A DNA stretch of 5,420 bases from Acetobacteraceae bacterium (GCA_014377905.1 JACMOQ010000649.1:1-5420), one strand, 5' to 3'; positions 1-5,415 are shown, counted from the first letter of the stretch. Made by a program: numbers and translations. Notes: a model not told the origin generated them from the sequence alone.

Positions 1-2163
1 ATTTTCATTACGGCGATCCGCGTGCAGCCCGTCGCGGCAACTGCCGGTGTCAATATCGACGAGCGGCAGGGACAAATCGTTTTCTCCGAGGAACCACGAA
101 AACGCCAGCCGGGCTTCGGCCAGCCACTGGCTGGCGCCATTGGCGCGCGCGGCTGCATGGCAGGCAGCAATCATGGCGGTGGCTTCCAAAGGCTGCTGGT
201 CAAAAACGGCGGGGGAACTGCGATGGGTGCCAAAGCCTGCTGTGCCCACCGGGCGGAACTGGCCGGCGGGAGATTTTTGTACCGCAGCAATCCAGGCCAG
301 CGACCGCAATCCGGCTGCGACAAAGCCCTGATCCGACAGCGCCGTTCCGGTGGCAATCAGCGCTTGGGGAAGCCGGGCATTGTCATAAGTCAGTCGCTCC
401 TCGAACCAGACCCAGCTCGGGGTTTCCACCGCGGCGAGGATTGTCATCAACCGATTGCCAAGTTCCCGGCGCAGCTTGTTGGCGAAAGGGTCGCGGTTGG
501 CGGCGCAATATGCGTCAAGGCCCAGCAGGGTGAATGCCCATGCGCGCGGTGAAGTGAATGAGCGCACGCTGGGCAAAGCGTCAGCGAACAGGACCGCCGC
601 CCATATCCGACGTGACGGGTTCGCATCGTTACGGGCGCATTCGCCCAACGCCCATAACGTCCGGCCATGACTGTCTTCTGAGCCCGAATCTTCCAGCCAG
701 CGCCGGTCATAGCTCATGAAATTACGGAAGCGTCTTGTGTCAGGGTTCCAGGCATGCTGGATGAAGCTTGCGAAAATCGCCACAAGATGATCGGGCAAGG
801 GTGCTTCACCCGTCGCGTTCAACGCGCAGGCCAGGAGGAGCGCGCGGGCATTGTCATCGATGCAGTAGCCATGTGTCCGGTCTGGAATCGAGTGGATCGC
901 GTGTTGCAACATGCCTGTGTGATCGCACATTGTCAGGAAATAGTCTGTGCGCAGATCCGGCACTGGAAGCTTGGTGTGCAGACGCACGACCTGGCCCGGG
1001 TTGGCGGCGGGCGGGGCGCGCTTGGCGGTCTGGCATTCTTCGAAAAGATCAATGTAATGCGCCGCGGTTTGCTGCCAGGTCATCGCCCTGCCGCAGTGAT
1101 AGGCGCGCTCCCGCATCGCCAGGCGGCGCCCGCCATCGACCAGCAGGCCGGCAATTGCGGCAGCCATAGCGGCGGAGTCGGCAAATGGCACCAAGATGCC
1201 ACGCCCGTCGGCCAGCAATTCAGCGGCGTGACAATAAGGCGTTGATACCACTGCCTTGCCCATGCCGAAGCTGTAGGCCAGGGTGCCCGATGTCATTTGC
1301 GCCGCGCCGAGATAGGGGGTCACATAGACATCGCACATGGAAATGAAATCCAGCAGCAGCGGACGATCGACGAATTGGTCAAGAAACACCACGCTATCGC
1401 CAAGGCCCAGTGCACGGGCGCGCGCTTGCAGCGATACGCGATAGGCTTCGCCTTCATGCCGCACCAGATTGGGGTGGGTGGCGCCCAGCACGACATAAAC
1501 CGCATCCGGGCAACGCCGCAAAATATCCGACATTGCATCGATCACCACCTCGATGCCCTTATTGGGCGACAGTAGCCCGAAGGTCAGAATGACCGATCGG
1601 TTCGCGTAGCCCAGTCTTGCCTTGGCGGCATCGGGTTCGGCGAACGGCATGTCGGGGATGCCATGTGGGATCAAAGCAATTTTTTCGACTGGCACCTGAT
1701 AGGTGCTGGCCAGCAATTCGCGGCCGCGCTCGGCCATCACCACAAGCTTGGAGGAAAAATGTGTCAGGCGATCCATCACCCGGCGTTGCGCCGATGTCGG
1801 CGCCGCCAGAACAGTATGCAACGTTGTCACCACCGGCATTTTAAGCCGCGACACAGTCGCCAGGATGTGGCTGCCGGCGTCTCCGCCAAATATACCGAAT
1901 TCGTGCTGGAGCGAAACCGCATCGAACCCACCGGCATTAAGGAAGTGGGCGGCGCTGACATAGTCCTCAAGCTGGTCGTCGCAAATCTCGCAGCCGACAA
2001 TTGCTGGGTAGTCGTAGCTGTGCCCATGATTGGTCATGGCAACGATCGAGGTATCCAGGCCGGCCGCTGCCACCGCCTGCTGGATGTCGGTGGTGAAGGT
2101 GGCGATACCACATCGGCGCGGCAGGGAATTTCCGACAAACGCGATTCGCTTAATTGCAGCCAT
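1..2163 (-). CDS. GT4-family glycosyltransferase with large C-terminal helical domain, 3' end cut by window edge
   Basis: The frame is open for 721 codons from the ATG at 2161-2163 to the left edge with no stop, so the C-terminus is missing. A Shine-Dalgarno AAAAGGGAG (2172-2180) lies 8 nt upstream of the ATG. Residues 1 to about 390 are a GT-B retaining glycosyltransferase: an N-terminal Rossmann start (RIAFVGNSLPRRCGIATF), QHEFGIFGG (86-94), TLHT with H116, PHG with H167, the GLLSPNKGIE donor-domain motif (196-205) and QMTSGTLAY (289-297), where the usual EX7E acidic pair is not evident. From about residue 410 a second domain carries GYCIDDNARA (D436, D437), FEERLTYDNARLP (D594) and SCRDGLHADRRNEN (708-721). 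These acidic motifs resemble the helical C-terminal half seen in similar long alphaproteobacterial glycosyltransferases. It probably transfers a sugar from a nucleotide-sugar to a cytoplasmic or membrane-associated glycan; donor and acceptor are unknown. It is probably the last visible gene of the operon with the two lipoproteins upstream. The GT call is firm; the role of the C-terminal domain is inference. Confidence 0.92.
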   Translation of the reverse strand, partial: MAAIKRIAFVGNSLPRRCGIATFTTDIQQAVAAAGLDTSIVAMTNHGHSYDYPAIVGCEICDDQLEDYVSAAHFLNAGGFDAVSLQHEFGIFGGDAGSHILATVSRLKMPVVTTLHTVLAAPTSAQRRVMDRLTHFSSKLVVMAERGRELLASTYQVPVEKIALIPHGIPDMPFAEPDAAKARLGYANRSVILTFGLLSPNKGIEVVIDAMSDILRRCPDAVYVVLGATHPNLVRHEGEAYRVSLQARARALGLGDSVVFLDQFVDRPLLLDFISMCDVYVTPYLGAAQMTSGTLAYSFGMGKAVVSTPYCHAAELLADGRGILVPFADSAAMAAAIAGLLVDGGRRLAMRERAYHCGRAMTWQQTAAHYIDLFEECQTAKRAPPAANPGQVVRLHTKLPVPDLRTDYFLTMCDHTGMLQHAIHSIPDRTHGYCIDDNARALLLACALNATGEAPLPDHLVAIFASFIQHAWNPDTRRFRNFMSYDRRWLEDSGSEDSHGRTLWALGECARNDANPSRRIWAAVLFADALPSVRSFTSPRAWAFTLLGLDAYCAANRDPFANKLRRELGNRLMTILAAVETPSWVWFEERLTYDNARLPQALIATGTALSDQGFVAAGLRSLAWIAAVQKSPAGQFRPVGTAGFGTHRSSPAVFDQQPLEATAMIAACHAAARANGASQWLAEARLAFSWFLGENDLSLPLVDIDTGSCRDGLHADRRNEN

Positions 2164-2171
2164 GGTCGGCA

Positions 2172-2180
2172 CTCCCTTTT
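2172..2180 (-). promoter_or_regulatory. Ribosome binding site of the glycosyltransferase gene
   Basis: AAAAGGGAG reads on the minus strand 8 nt before the ATG at 2163. It fixes the glycosyltransferase start, which also matches the expected beginning of the Rossmann fold. Confidence 0.75.
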
Positions 2181-2227
2181 GATGGCGGATGGTGGTCACG
2201 TGTTGCAGCCAGCTGTCCGGCCGGTCG

Positions 2228-2383
2228 CTAACGGCGCCAGACGTGTTCCTGATCGGGCTGGAAATATTGTGACGTGCGTTGGTCCCGCGGGTGGTAGACG
2301 CGCGCGGCGCCAAATGGCTCCACAACACAGGCCGAAACCGCAGTGGCTATGCAGGCGAGGATGGTCACAAGGAACAATTTCAT
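2228..2383 (-). CDS. Small predicted lipoprotein, 51 residues
   Basis: This short frame begins at ATG 2383 and ends at TAG 2228-2230. A very good Shine-Dalgarno GGGAGG (2392-2397) lies 8 nt before the start. The N-terminus is a classic lipoprotein signal: MK, a hydrophobic stretch (LFLVTILACIATAV), then the lipobox V-S-A-C with the lipidated cysteine at residue 19. Processing would leave a mature peptide of 33 residues, rich in charged and polar residues (VYHPRDQRTSQYFQPDQEHVWRR). The residue after the cysteine is Val, not Asp, so outer-membrane sorting would be expected. It starts 17 nt after the stop of the OmpA-like gene and ends 64 nt before the glycosyltransferase start, so it looks like the middle gene of the operon. 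I do not recognise a family. The gene call rests on the ribosome site, lipobox and placement. Confidence 0.75.
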   Translation of the reverse strand: MKLFLVTILACIATAVSACVVEPFGAARVYHPRDQRTSQYFQPDQEHVWRR

Positions 2384-2391
2384 TGCACAAA

Positions 2392-2397
2392 CCTCCC
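2392..2397 (-). promoter_or_regulatory. Ribosome binding site of the small lipoprotein gene
   Basis: GGGAGG on the minus strand, 8 nt before the ATG at 2383. It lies in the 17-nt gap after the OmpA-like stop codon (2401-2403) and is one of the best ribosome sites in the window. It is a main reason to accept this very short gene. Confidence 0.75.
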
Positions 2398-2400
2398 GAA

Positions 2401-2847
2401 CTAATGGATCGCAACATCGACCACCCGGTTGGATGCAGCGCCGACTTCGTCATTGGTGGCAAGCTCCGGGTTGCGTTCGCCGGTCCAGCGCACTTCAACA
2501 CGATCGGCCGGAATGGCGGCGGCGTAGACCAGCGCATCGCGCACCGCATCTGCCCGGAGATGGGACAGGCGCACATTATAGTCTGGGCTGCCGTACTTAT
2601 CGGTGTGTCCGATCAGGGTTGCCATCGATCCGGGGTTGGCCTGCAGGTAAGTGATGATTTCGGTAATGACTTTCTGCCCGTCTTCGCCCACCGCTGCGCT
2701 GTCGCTGGGGAAGCTGATCTGGAACCAGACAGCGCTTAGAAGGATCGGTTTGACCTGGCCCGGCCCGGTCATCTGCGCGCAGCCACCCAACGGGCCGAGC
2801 ACGGCCACCAGGGTGAGAGCAGCAAAGGTGATCCTCAATCCAGGCAT
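2401..2847 (-). CDS. OmpA/Pal-family peptidoglycan-binding outer-membrane lipoprotein
   Basis: The protein has 148 residues from the ATG at 2847, which has GGAG (2854-2857) 6 nt upstream. In-frame ATGs at 2859 and 2898 lack a good ribosome site and would put extra residues before the signal. Residues 1-22 form a lipoprotein signal with lipobox L-G-G-C (C23). The next residue is Ala, which suits outer-membrane sorting. Residues from about 38 to 148 are an OmpA C-terminal domain: IGHTD (D83), NVRLSHLRA (N91, R98) and a closing NRVVDVAI. D83 and R98 have the 15-residue spacing of the Asp/Arg pair that holds diaminopimelate of peptidoglycan in known OmpA domains. The protein likely tethers the outer membrane to the cell wall. 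It lacks the usual length and linker of a main porin OmpA. It is probably the first gene of a minus-strand operon and is divergent from cbpA. True Pal (Tol system) is less likely because no tol genes are beside it. Confidence 0.92.
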   Translation of the reverse strand: MPGLRITFAALTLVAVLGPLGGCAQMTGPGQVKPILLSAVWFQISFPSDSAAVGEDGQKVITEIITYLQANPGSMATLIGHTDKYGSPDYNVRLSHLRADAVRDALVYAAAIPADRVEVRWTGERNPELATNDEVGAASNRVVDVAIH

Positions 2848-2897
2848 TGACGTCTCCATTGGAATGGGTCCGCGACCGGCCGCGATGGCTTGCGGCA

Positions 2898-2920
2898 ATA
2901 CTAAAAAACTTAACTTTGCG
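2898..2920 (-). promoter_or_regulatory. AT-rich patch, possible core promoter of the OmpA-like operon
   Basis: Positions 2898-2915 are markedly AT-rich in an otherwise GC-rich region. On the minus strand the patch contains TAGTAT (2898-2903), a fair -10-like hexamer about 50 nt before the OmpA-like start. I see no convincing -35 hexamer at the usual spacing, so the recurrent box upstream (2933-2952) may provide activator or alternative sigma contact. The assignment is tentative. Confidence 0.35.
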
Positions 2921-2932
2921 ATCCTGCGGTGT

Positions 2933-2952
2933 GCAGCGTCGGAAATTACCTA
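2933..2952 (-). promoter_or_regulatory. Recurrent 20-bp box, copy 1, upstream of the OmpA-like operon
   Basis: On the minus strand this reads TAGGTAATTTCCGACGCTGC. The same sequence with one change (G for A at the sixth base) occurs at 5396-5415. Here its near edge is 86 bp before the OmpA-like start, and it also lies about 125 bp before cbpA on the other strand. Matching sequence, orientation and similar distance to a minus-strand start suggest a protein binding site or promoter element shared by two transcription units. It does not match the general-stress EcfG promoter pattern (GGAAC, 16-17 nt, CGTT) on either strand. Confidence 0.5.
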
Positions 2953-3021
2953 CCCACGCCCATCAACACCATCGATGATCCGGTCGTAACGCCAGAGCAA
3001 AGCGGCATTAAGGGCCTTGCC

Positions 3022-3055
3022 GTTGCCGTCCCGGGTGGCGCAGACTGACGGCAAC
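3022..3055 (+). repeat. Perfect 9-bp inverted repeat upstream of cbpA
   Basis: GTTGCCGTC (3022-3030) and GACGGCAAC (3047-3055) are exact reverse complements separated by 16 nt. The repeat ends 21 nt before the cbpA ATG. It could be an operator for a dimeric repressor or a hairpin in the 5' leader. The layout recalls heat-shock operators such as CIRCE (9-bp arms), but the arm sequence and the longer spacer differ, so it is not CIRCE. It is not a terminator: no T-run follows. Confidence 0.5.
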
Positions 3056-3076
3056 AAAACAGATATTGCAGCTGAA

Positions 3077-3991
3077 ATGGTGGATATTTTGGACGATCCC
3101 TATCAAACCCTGGGTGTAGCGCGTGACGCGAGCGCCAAGGATATTCGGGCAGCCTACCGCAAGCTTGCCAAGCAGCATCATCCCGACCTCAACCCCGGCA
3201 GCAAGACATCCGAGGAACGCTTCAAGGCGATTTCGGTTGCCAATGAATTGCTCTCCGATGTGGAAAAGCGGGCCAAGTTCGATCGCGGCGAAATTGACGC
3301 GGCCGGCCAGGAACATGCCCCCCGACCTTCCTATCGTGAGTATGCGGATGCCGAGGGTGGGCGGCGATACACCGGAAGCGCGCGCGGTGAGAGTTTCAGT
3401 GACATTTTTGGCGGCATGTTCGACGATGGCCACCATCCATCCGGCCCACGGCACGGTCGGGATGAACATTACACACTGGCTACGGAATTTCTCGATGCGA
3501 TTATCGGCGCCACACGGCGACTGGTGTTGCCCGATGGTCGGTCGCTTGACGTGAAAATTCCCGCAGGCACCCGCGACGGGCAGATCTTGCGCCTGCGCGG
3601 CCAGGGGCAGTCTGGTGGCCCCGGGGGTATCAACGGGGATGCATTGATTGAAATCCATGTCAGGCCGCATGGCTTCTTTCAACGCAATGGCCAGGATATT
3701 GATCTGGAATTGCCGGTCACCCTGCATGAGGCGACGCTCGGCGGCATGGTCGAAATCCCGACGCCGGCTGGCACGGTGCGGATGCGGGTGCCCCCCCAAT
3801 CGGATAGTGGCACCAAACTGCGCCTGCGTGGCCGCGGCGTGCCGGCGCATGGCGCGTTGCCGGCCGGGGATCTGCACGCGACCTTGCGGGTTGTGCTGGG
3901 CAAGCCCGACCCGGCGTTGGAGGAATTTCTGCGTGGCTGGACACCCGAAAGCCCAGCCAATCCGCGCAGCGCGATGGAGACAAAATCATGA
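3077..3991 (+). CDS. cbpA: CbpA-type J-domain co-chaperone (DnaJ homologue without zinc finger)
   Basis: The protein has 304 residues and is a class II Hsp40 that delivers unfolded substrates to DnaK and stimulates its ATPase; family members also bind curved DNA. Residues about 6-70 are the J domain, with DDPYQTLGV, YRKLAKQHHPD (the HPD tripeptide at 35-37) and FKAISVANELLSD. A Gly-rich linker follows with SFSDIFGGMFDD (106-117). Two C-terminal substrate-binding domains occupy about 130-290 (LPDGRSLDVKIPAGTRDG, then GFFQRNGQDIDLELPVTLHEATLGG). The CxxCxGxG repeats of DnaJ proper are absent, which separates it from dnaJ. I chose the ATG at 3077 because the conserved part starts at once. A TTG at 3017 would add 20 residues that overlap the inverted repeat, and a GTG at 3080 is also possible. 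No strong ribosome site is visible before any of them. Its end overlaps cbpM, which supports the CbpA name. Confidence 0.94.
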   Translation: MVDILDDPYQTLGVARDASAKDIRAAYRKLAKQHHPDLNPGSKTSEERFKAISVANELLSDVEKRAKFDRGEIDAAGQEHAPRPSYREYADAEGGRRYTGSARGESFSDIFGGMFDDGHHPSGPRHGRDEHYTLATEFLDAIIGATRRLVLPDGRSLDVKIPAGTRDGQILRLRGQGQSGGPGGINGDALIEIHVRPHGFFQRNGQDIDLELPVTLHEATLGGMVEIPTPAGTVRMRVPPQSDSGTKLRLRGRGVPAHGALPAGDLHATLRVVLGKPDPALEEFLRGWTPESPANPRSAMETKS

Positions 3992-4317
3992 CCGGCATCG
4001 AGATGTTGATGACTGCCGTGGCCAGTTTACAGCGTGATGATCTTGAGCGCTGGATTGCGAACCAGTGGGTACGGCCGGATGGCCAACCTGGGGAATATGT
4101 TTTCCGGGAGATCGATGTTGCCCGGGTGACGCTTATCCTCGAACTGCGCGACGAATTGCACATCGATGAGGAGATGTTGCCAGTTGTGCTTTCGCTGATG
4201 GACCAGGTCTATGATCTGCGTCGGCGCTTGCGGCGGCTGGATGATGCAATTGCCACGATCGCGCCCGAGAATGTGCGGCGCGAACTCGTGGCGTATATTG
4301 CGGATCCTTCGCCGTAA
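3988..4317 (+). CDS. cbpM: Chaperone modulator CbpM
   Basis: This is a small protein of 109 residues whose ATG overlaps the cbpA stop (ATGA), with GGAG (3976-3979) 8 nt upstream, so the two are translationally coupled. In known systems CbpM binds the J domain of CbpA and blocks its work with DnaK and DNA. The sequence fits: an N-terminal MerR-like part with DDLERWIANQWVRPDG and YVFREIDVARVTLILELRDEL, in which the arginine-rich helix and hydrophobic spacing resemble the family. A helical C-terminal part follows (EEMLPVVLSLMDQVYDLRRRLRRLDDAI), likely a coiled coil for dimer formation. Length is normal for CbpM. The call rests on this pattern together with its place right behind cbpA. Confidence 0.9.
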   Translation: MTGIEMLMTAVASLQRDDLERWIANQWVRPDGQPGEYVFREIDVARVTLILELRDELHIDEEMLPVVLSLMDQVYDLRRRLRRLDDAIATIAPENVRRELVAYIADPSP

Positions 4318-4329
4318 GCCGAGGGCCGA

Positions 4330-4716
4330 TCAGTTACTGTATTTAAATTCCATGAGCGCCTTGAGCGAATCCTTGCTGGCACCACCAAGGACCATTTTGT
4401 TGTCCTTGACTTCCAACAGGTTGAAAGGAACCACAACAAGCTTCGACCCTATGCCGATAAAACCACCGACCGACAGAACGGCATACGGTACACGATCATT
4501 GGGGGTAACAATGAGGTCATCGATAGTTCCCACAGCTTCATTGCCATCATTGTAGACTTTACTGCCGACGAGCTTGGAGGAGCGGTAGCCGGTTGCCAAT
4601 GACGCAGGATCAATCCTCATCATTGACAATGTCTGCGGGGTACCCTGCGACAACGCTGGGGTTGCGATGCCGGTCGCGAGGCTTGCGATGCAGACGGCGC
4701 GGAAAATTGTGCGCAT
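4330..4716 (-). CDS. Exported PRC-barrel domain protein
   Basis: The protein has 128 residues from the ATG at 4716. An in-frame start at 4788 would add 24 residues and cross the stem-loop at 4747-4771, so it is unlikely. Residues 1-23 form a Sec signal peptide (MRTIF, hydrophobic core, then TPALS before Q24). Residues about 43-122 form a PRC-barrel: GYRSSKLVGSKVYND, VGTIDDLIV, PYAVLSVGGFIGIGSKLVVVPF and NKMVLGGASKDSLKAL. PRC-barrels are small beta-barrel modules known from photosynthetic reaction centre subunit H and RimM. Exported single-domain members are common in alphaproteobacteria, often near stress genes, but their molecular role is not settled. The ribosome site is weak (GGAAA, 4 nt spacing). 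The gene lies downstream of the csbD-like gene, possibly in the same transcript, and converges on cbpM with 12 bp between stops. Confidence 0.91.
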   Translation of the reverse strand: MRTIFRAVCIASLATGIATPALSQGTPQTLSMMRIDPASLATGYRSSKLVGSKVYNDGNEAVGTIDDLIVTPNDRVPYAVLSVGGFIGIGSKLVVVPFNLLEVKDNKMVLGGASKDSLKALMEFKYSN

Positions 4717-4746
4717 GACGTTTCCAATTCTGATTTGACGACGAAA

Positions 4747-4771
4747 GGTGGAATGCAAGCCGCATTCCACC
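4747..4771 (-). terminator. Perfect 10-bp stem-loop between the CsbD and PRC-barrel genes
   Basis: Arms 4747-4756 (GGTGGAATGC on plus) and 4762-4771 (GCATTCCACC) are exact reverse complements around a 5-nt loop. On the minus strand the hairpin is followed by TTTCGTCGTC, a short and impure T-run. It begins 34 nt after the CsbD stop and ends 30 nt before the PRC-barrel start. It may be a leaky terminator or processing site that lowers PRC-barrel expression relative to CsbD, or it may protect the CsbD message from 3' decay. A full intrinsic terminator is less certain because of the weak T-run. Confidence 0.55.
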
Positions 4772-4805
4772 CTACCGCCGATGGTCATCGGTCAAGCCGA
4801 GAAGT

Positions 4806-4976
4806 TTATCCCTTGAGAGCGTCTTTCAGGCCGCCAACGGCGTTCTGAACTTTGCCAACCGCCTTATCCTGTTTTCCCTCGGCAACAAGTTTCGCGTCAC
4901 CGATGATCTTTCCGGCCACTTCCTTAACGGCGCCTGTGGCTTGTTTGACGGAGCCCTGAATGCGATCTTTGTCCAT
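4806..4976 (-). CDS. CsbD-family stress protein
   Basis: The protein has 56 residues from the ATG at 4976, with AAAAGGA (4987-4993) 10 nt upstream. Upstream extension of the frame to 5093 has no support and would cross the preceding gene. The sequence is a complete CsbD domain: MDKDRIQGSVKQATGAVKEV, AGKIIGDAKLVAEGK, then DKAVGKVQNAVGGLKDALKG. It is small, Lys- and Ala-rich, helical and without a signal peptide, so it should be cytoplasmic. CsbD was first described as a sigma-B controlled general stress protein of Bacillus subtilis. Homologues such as E. coli YjbJ are very abundant in stress and stationary phase, but no biochemical role is established. Neighbours on the same strand (90-residue protein upstream, PRC-barrel downstream) suggest a stress operon or a cluster of adjacent units. 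Confidence 0.93.
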   Translation of the reverse strand: MDKDRIQGSVKQATGAVKEVAGKIIGDAKLVAEGKQDKAVGKVQNAVGGLKDALKG

Positions 4977-5025
4977 GTGTTTAGTGTCCTTTTGGGTGAA
5001 TGAATAAGGCGTGGCCGTCGATATC

Positions 5026-5048
5026 CTGGCCGGCGCAATGCCGGACAG
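5026..5048 (-). repeat. Imperfect stem-loop between the 90-residue gene and the CsbD gene
   Basis: Arms 5026-5034 and 5040-5048 pair over 9 positions with one mismatch (G/A at 5029/5045) around a 5-nt loop. On the minus strand it starts 5 nt after the TGA of the 90-residue gene. No T-run follows, so it is not a standard intrinsic terminator. It may be a weak terminator or a transcript-stabilising hairpin, or chance in GC-rich DNA. Confidence 0.3.
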
Positions 5049-5053
5049 AATAA

Positions 5054-5326
5054 TCAGGAATGGAGTGGCGTGCTGAGCGATGGCGCGCCGCACAGGGCCG
5101 CACCCGCCATTGACGGATACAGCCAGCTTGATGGGAGAGGGAGGCTCGGGTCCAAAGTCACCGCGATGGCAACCGTTGGACCGGTATGCTCATGCTTTGC
5201 ATCATCCCAAAGCTCGGCGAGGTCGCCATAGGTTGCGCCGCTGGTCAGCTTGCGCATAACCACGGCATTGTCGAAAAGCATCCGCAACCGGATGCTCGGG
5301 GGGGTGTTGTTTCCGGCGTAATTCAT
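5054..5326 (-). CDS. Small protein of unknown function, 90 residues
   Basis: The ATG at 5326 has a strong Shine-Dalgarno AGGAGG (5332-5337) 5 nt upstream, so the start is well supported. The possible start at 5365 lies before this site. I do not recognise a named family. Residues about 12-56 look like a compact folded unit: IRLRMLFDNAVVMRKL, TSGATYGDLAELWDDA, then TVAIAVTL, in a strand-strand-helix-strand order. No signal peptide or membrane segment is seen at the N-terminus. The last 30 residues (from DPSLPLPSSW on) are rich in Pro, Ser and Ala and look unlike the front part; they may be a loose tail or the result of a frameshift. It precedes the CsbD gene on the same strand with a 77-bp gap, and copy 2 of the recurrent box lies 70 bp upstream, so it may be the first gene of a stress operon. 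Confidence 0.72.
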   Translation of the reverse strand: MNYAGNNTPPSIRLRMLFDNAVVMRKLTSGATYGDLAELWDDAKHEHTGPTVAIAVTLDPSLPLPSSWLYPSMAGAALCGAPSLSTPLHS

Positions 5327-5331
5327 TCGAA

Positions 5332-5337
5332 CCTCCT
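5332..5337 (-). promoter_or_regulatory. Ribosome binding site of the 90-residue gene
   Basis: A perfect AGGAGG on the minus strand, 5 nt before the ATG at 5326. It decides the start between 5326 and the upstream candidate at 5365. Confidence 0.8.
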
Positions 5338-5395
5338 GTTGCCAACGCGATGAATGCGGCGACAACCGAAAGCTAGTGGGGAAGTTCAGGGCTTG

Positions 5396-5415
5396 GCAGC
5401 GTCGGAAATCACCTA
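5396..5415 (-). promoter_or_regulatory. Recurrent 20-bp box, copy 2, upstream of the 90-residue gene
   Basis: On the minus strand this reads TAGGTGATTTCCGACGCTGC, identical to copy 1 at 2933-2952 except for G in place of A at the sixth base. Its near edge is 70 bp before the ATG at 5326. The sequences on both sides of the box differ between the two places, so the likeness is limited to a binding-site-sized block and is not a longer duplication. The window ends 5 bp beyond it, so a divergent plus-strand gene to the right cannot be excluded. Confidence 0.5.

Noticed and set aside
22..552. Plus-strand frame of 176 codons near the left edge
   Set aside because: It is antisense to the glycosyltransferase C-terminal domain, which carries conserved motifs such as YDNARLP and RDGLHADR in the other direction.
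2124..2134. Third partial copy of the recurrent box (GTCGGAAATT on the minus strand)
   Set aside because: Only about 10 bases match, the orientation differs, and the bases encode FVGNS of the glycosyltransferase Rossmann fold, so chance is the simpler reading.
1663..2739. Plus-strand open frame of 358 codons
   Set aside because: It runs antisense across the glycosyltransferase start, the small lipoprotein and most of the OmpA-like gene. The product has no recognisable motif and the minus-strand genes have clear motifs and ribosome sites. Long antisense frames are common in GC-rich DNA.
2933..3000. EcfG-type promoter (GGAAC, 16-17 nt, CGTT) reading toward cbpA
   Set aside because: GGAAA is present at 2941 but no CGTT-like -10 follows at the needed distance.
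3017..3076. Upstream TTG start for cbpA adding 20 residues
   Set aside because: The added residues precede the J domain without likeness to the family and would lie over the inverted repeat at 3022-3055; no ribosome site supports the TTG.
3008..3877. Minus-strand open frame of 289 codons opposite cbpA
   Set aside because: It is a shadow of the cbpA codon pattern. The cbpA frame carries an intact J domain with HPD and both C-terminal domains; the antisense product resembles nothing.
4977..5093. N-terminal extension of the CsbD protein to a GTG at 5093
   Set aside because: CsbD proteins begin as the ATG at 4976 does, with AAAAGGA properly spaced before it; the extension overlaps the 90-residue gene.
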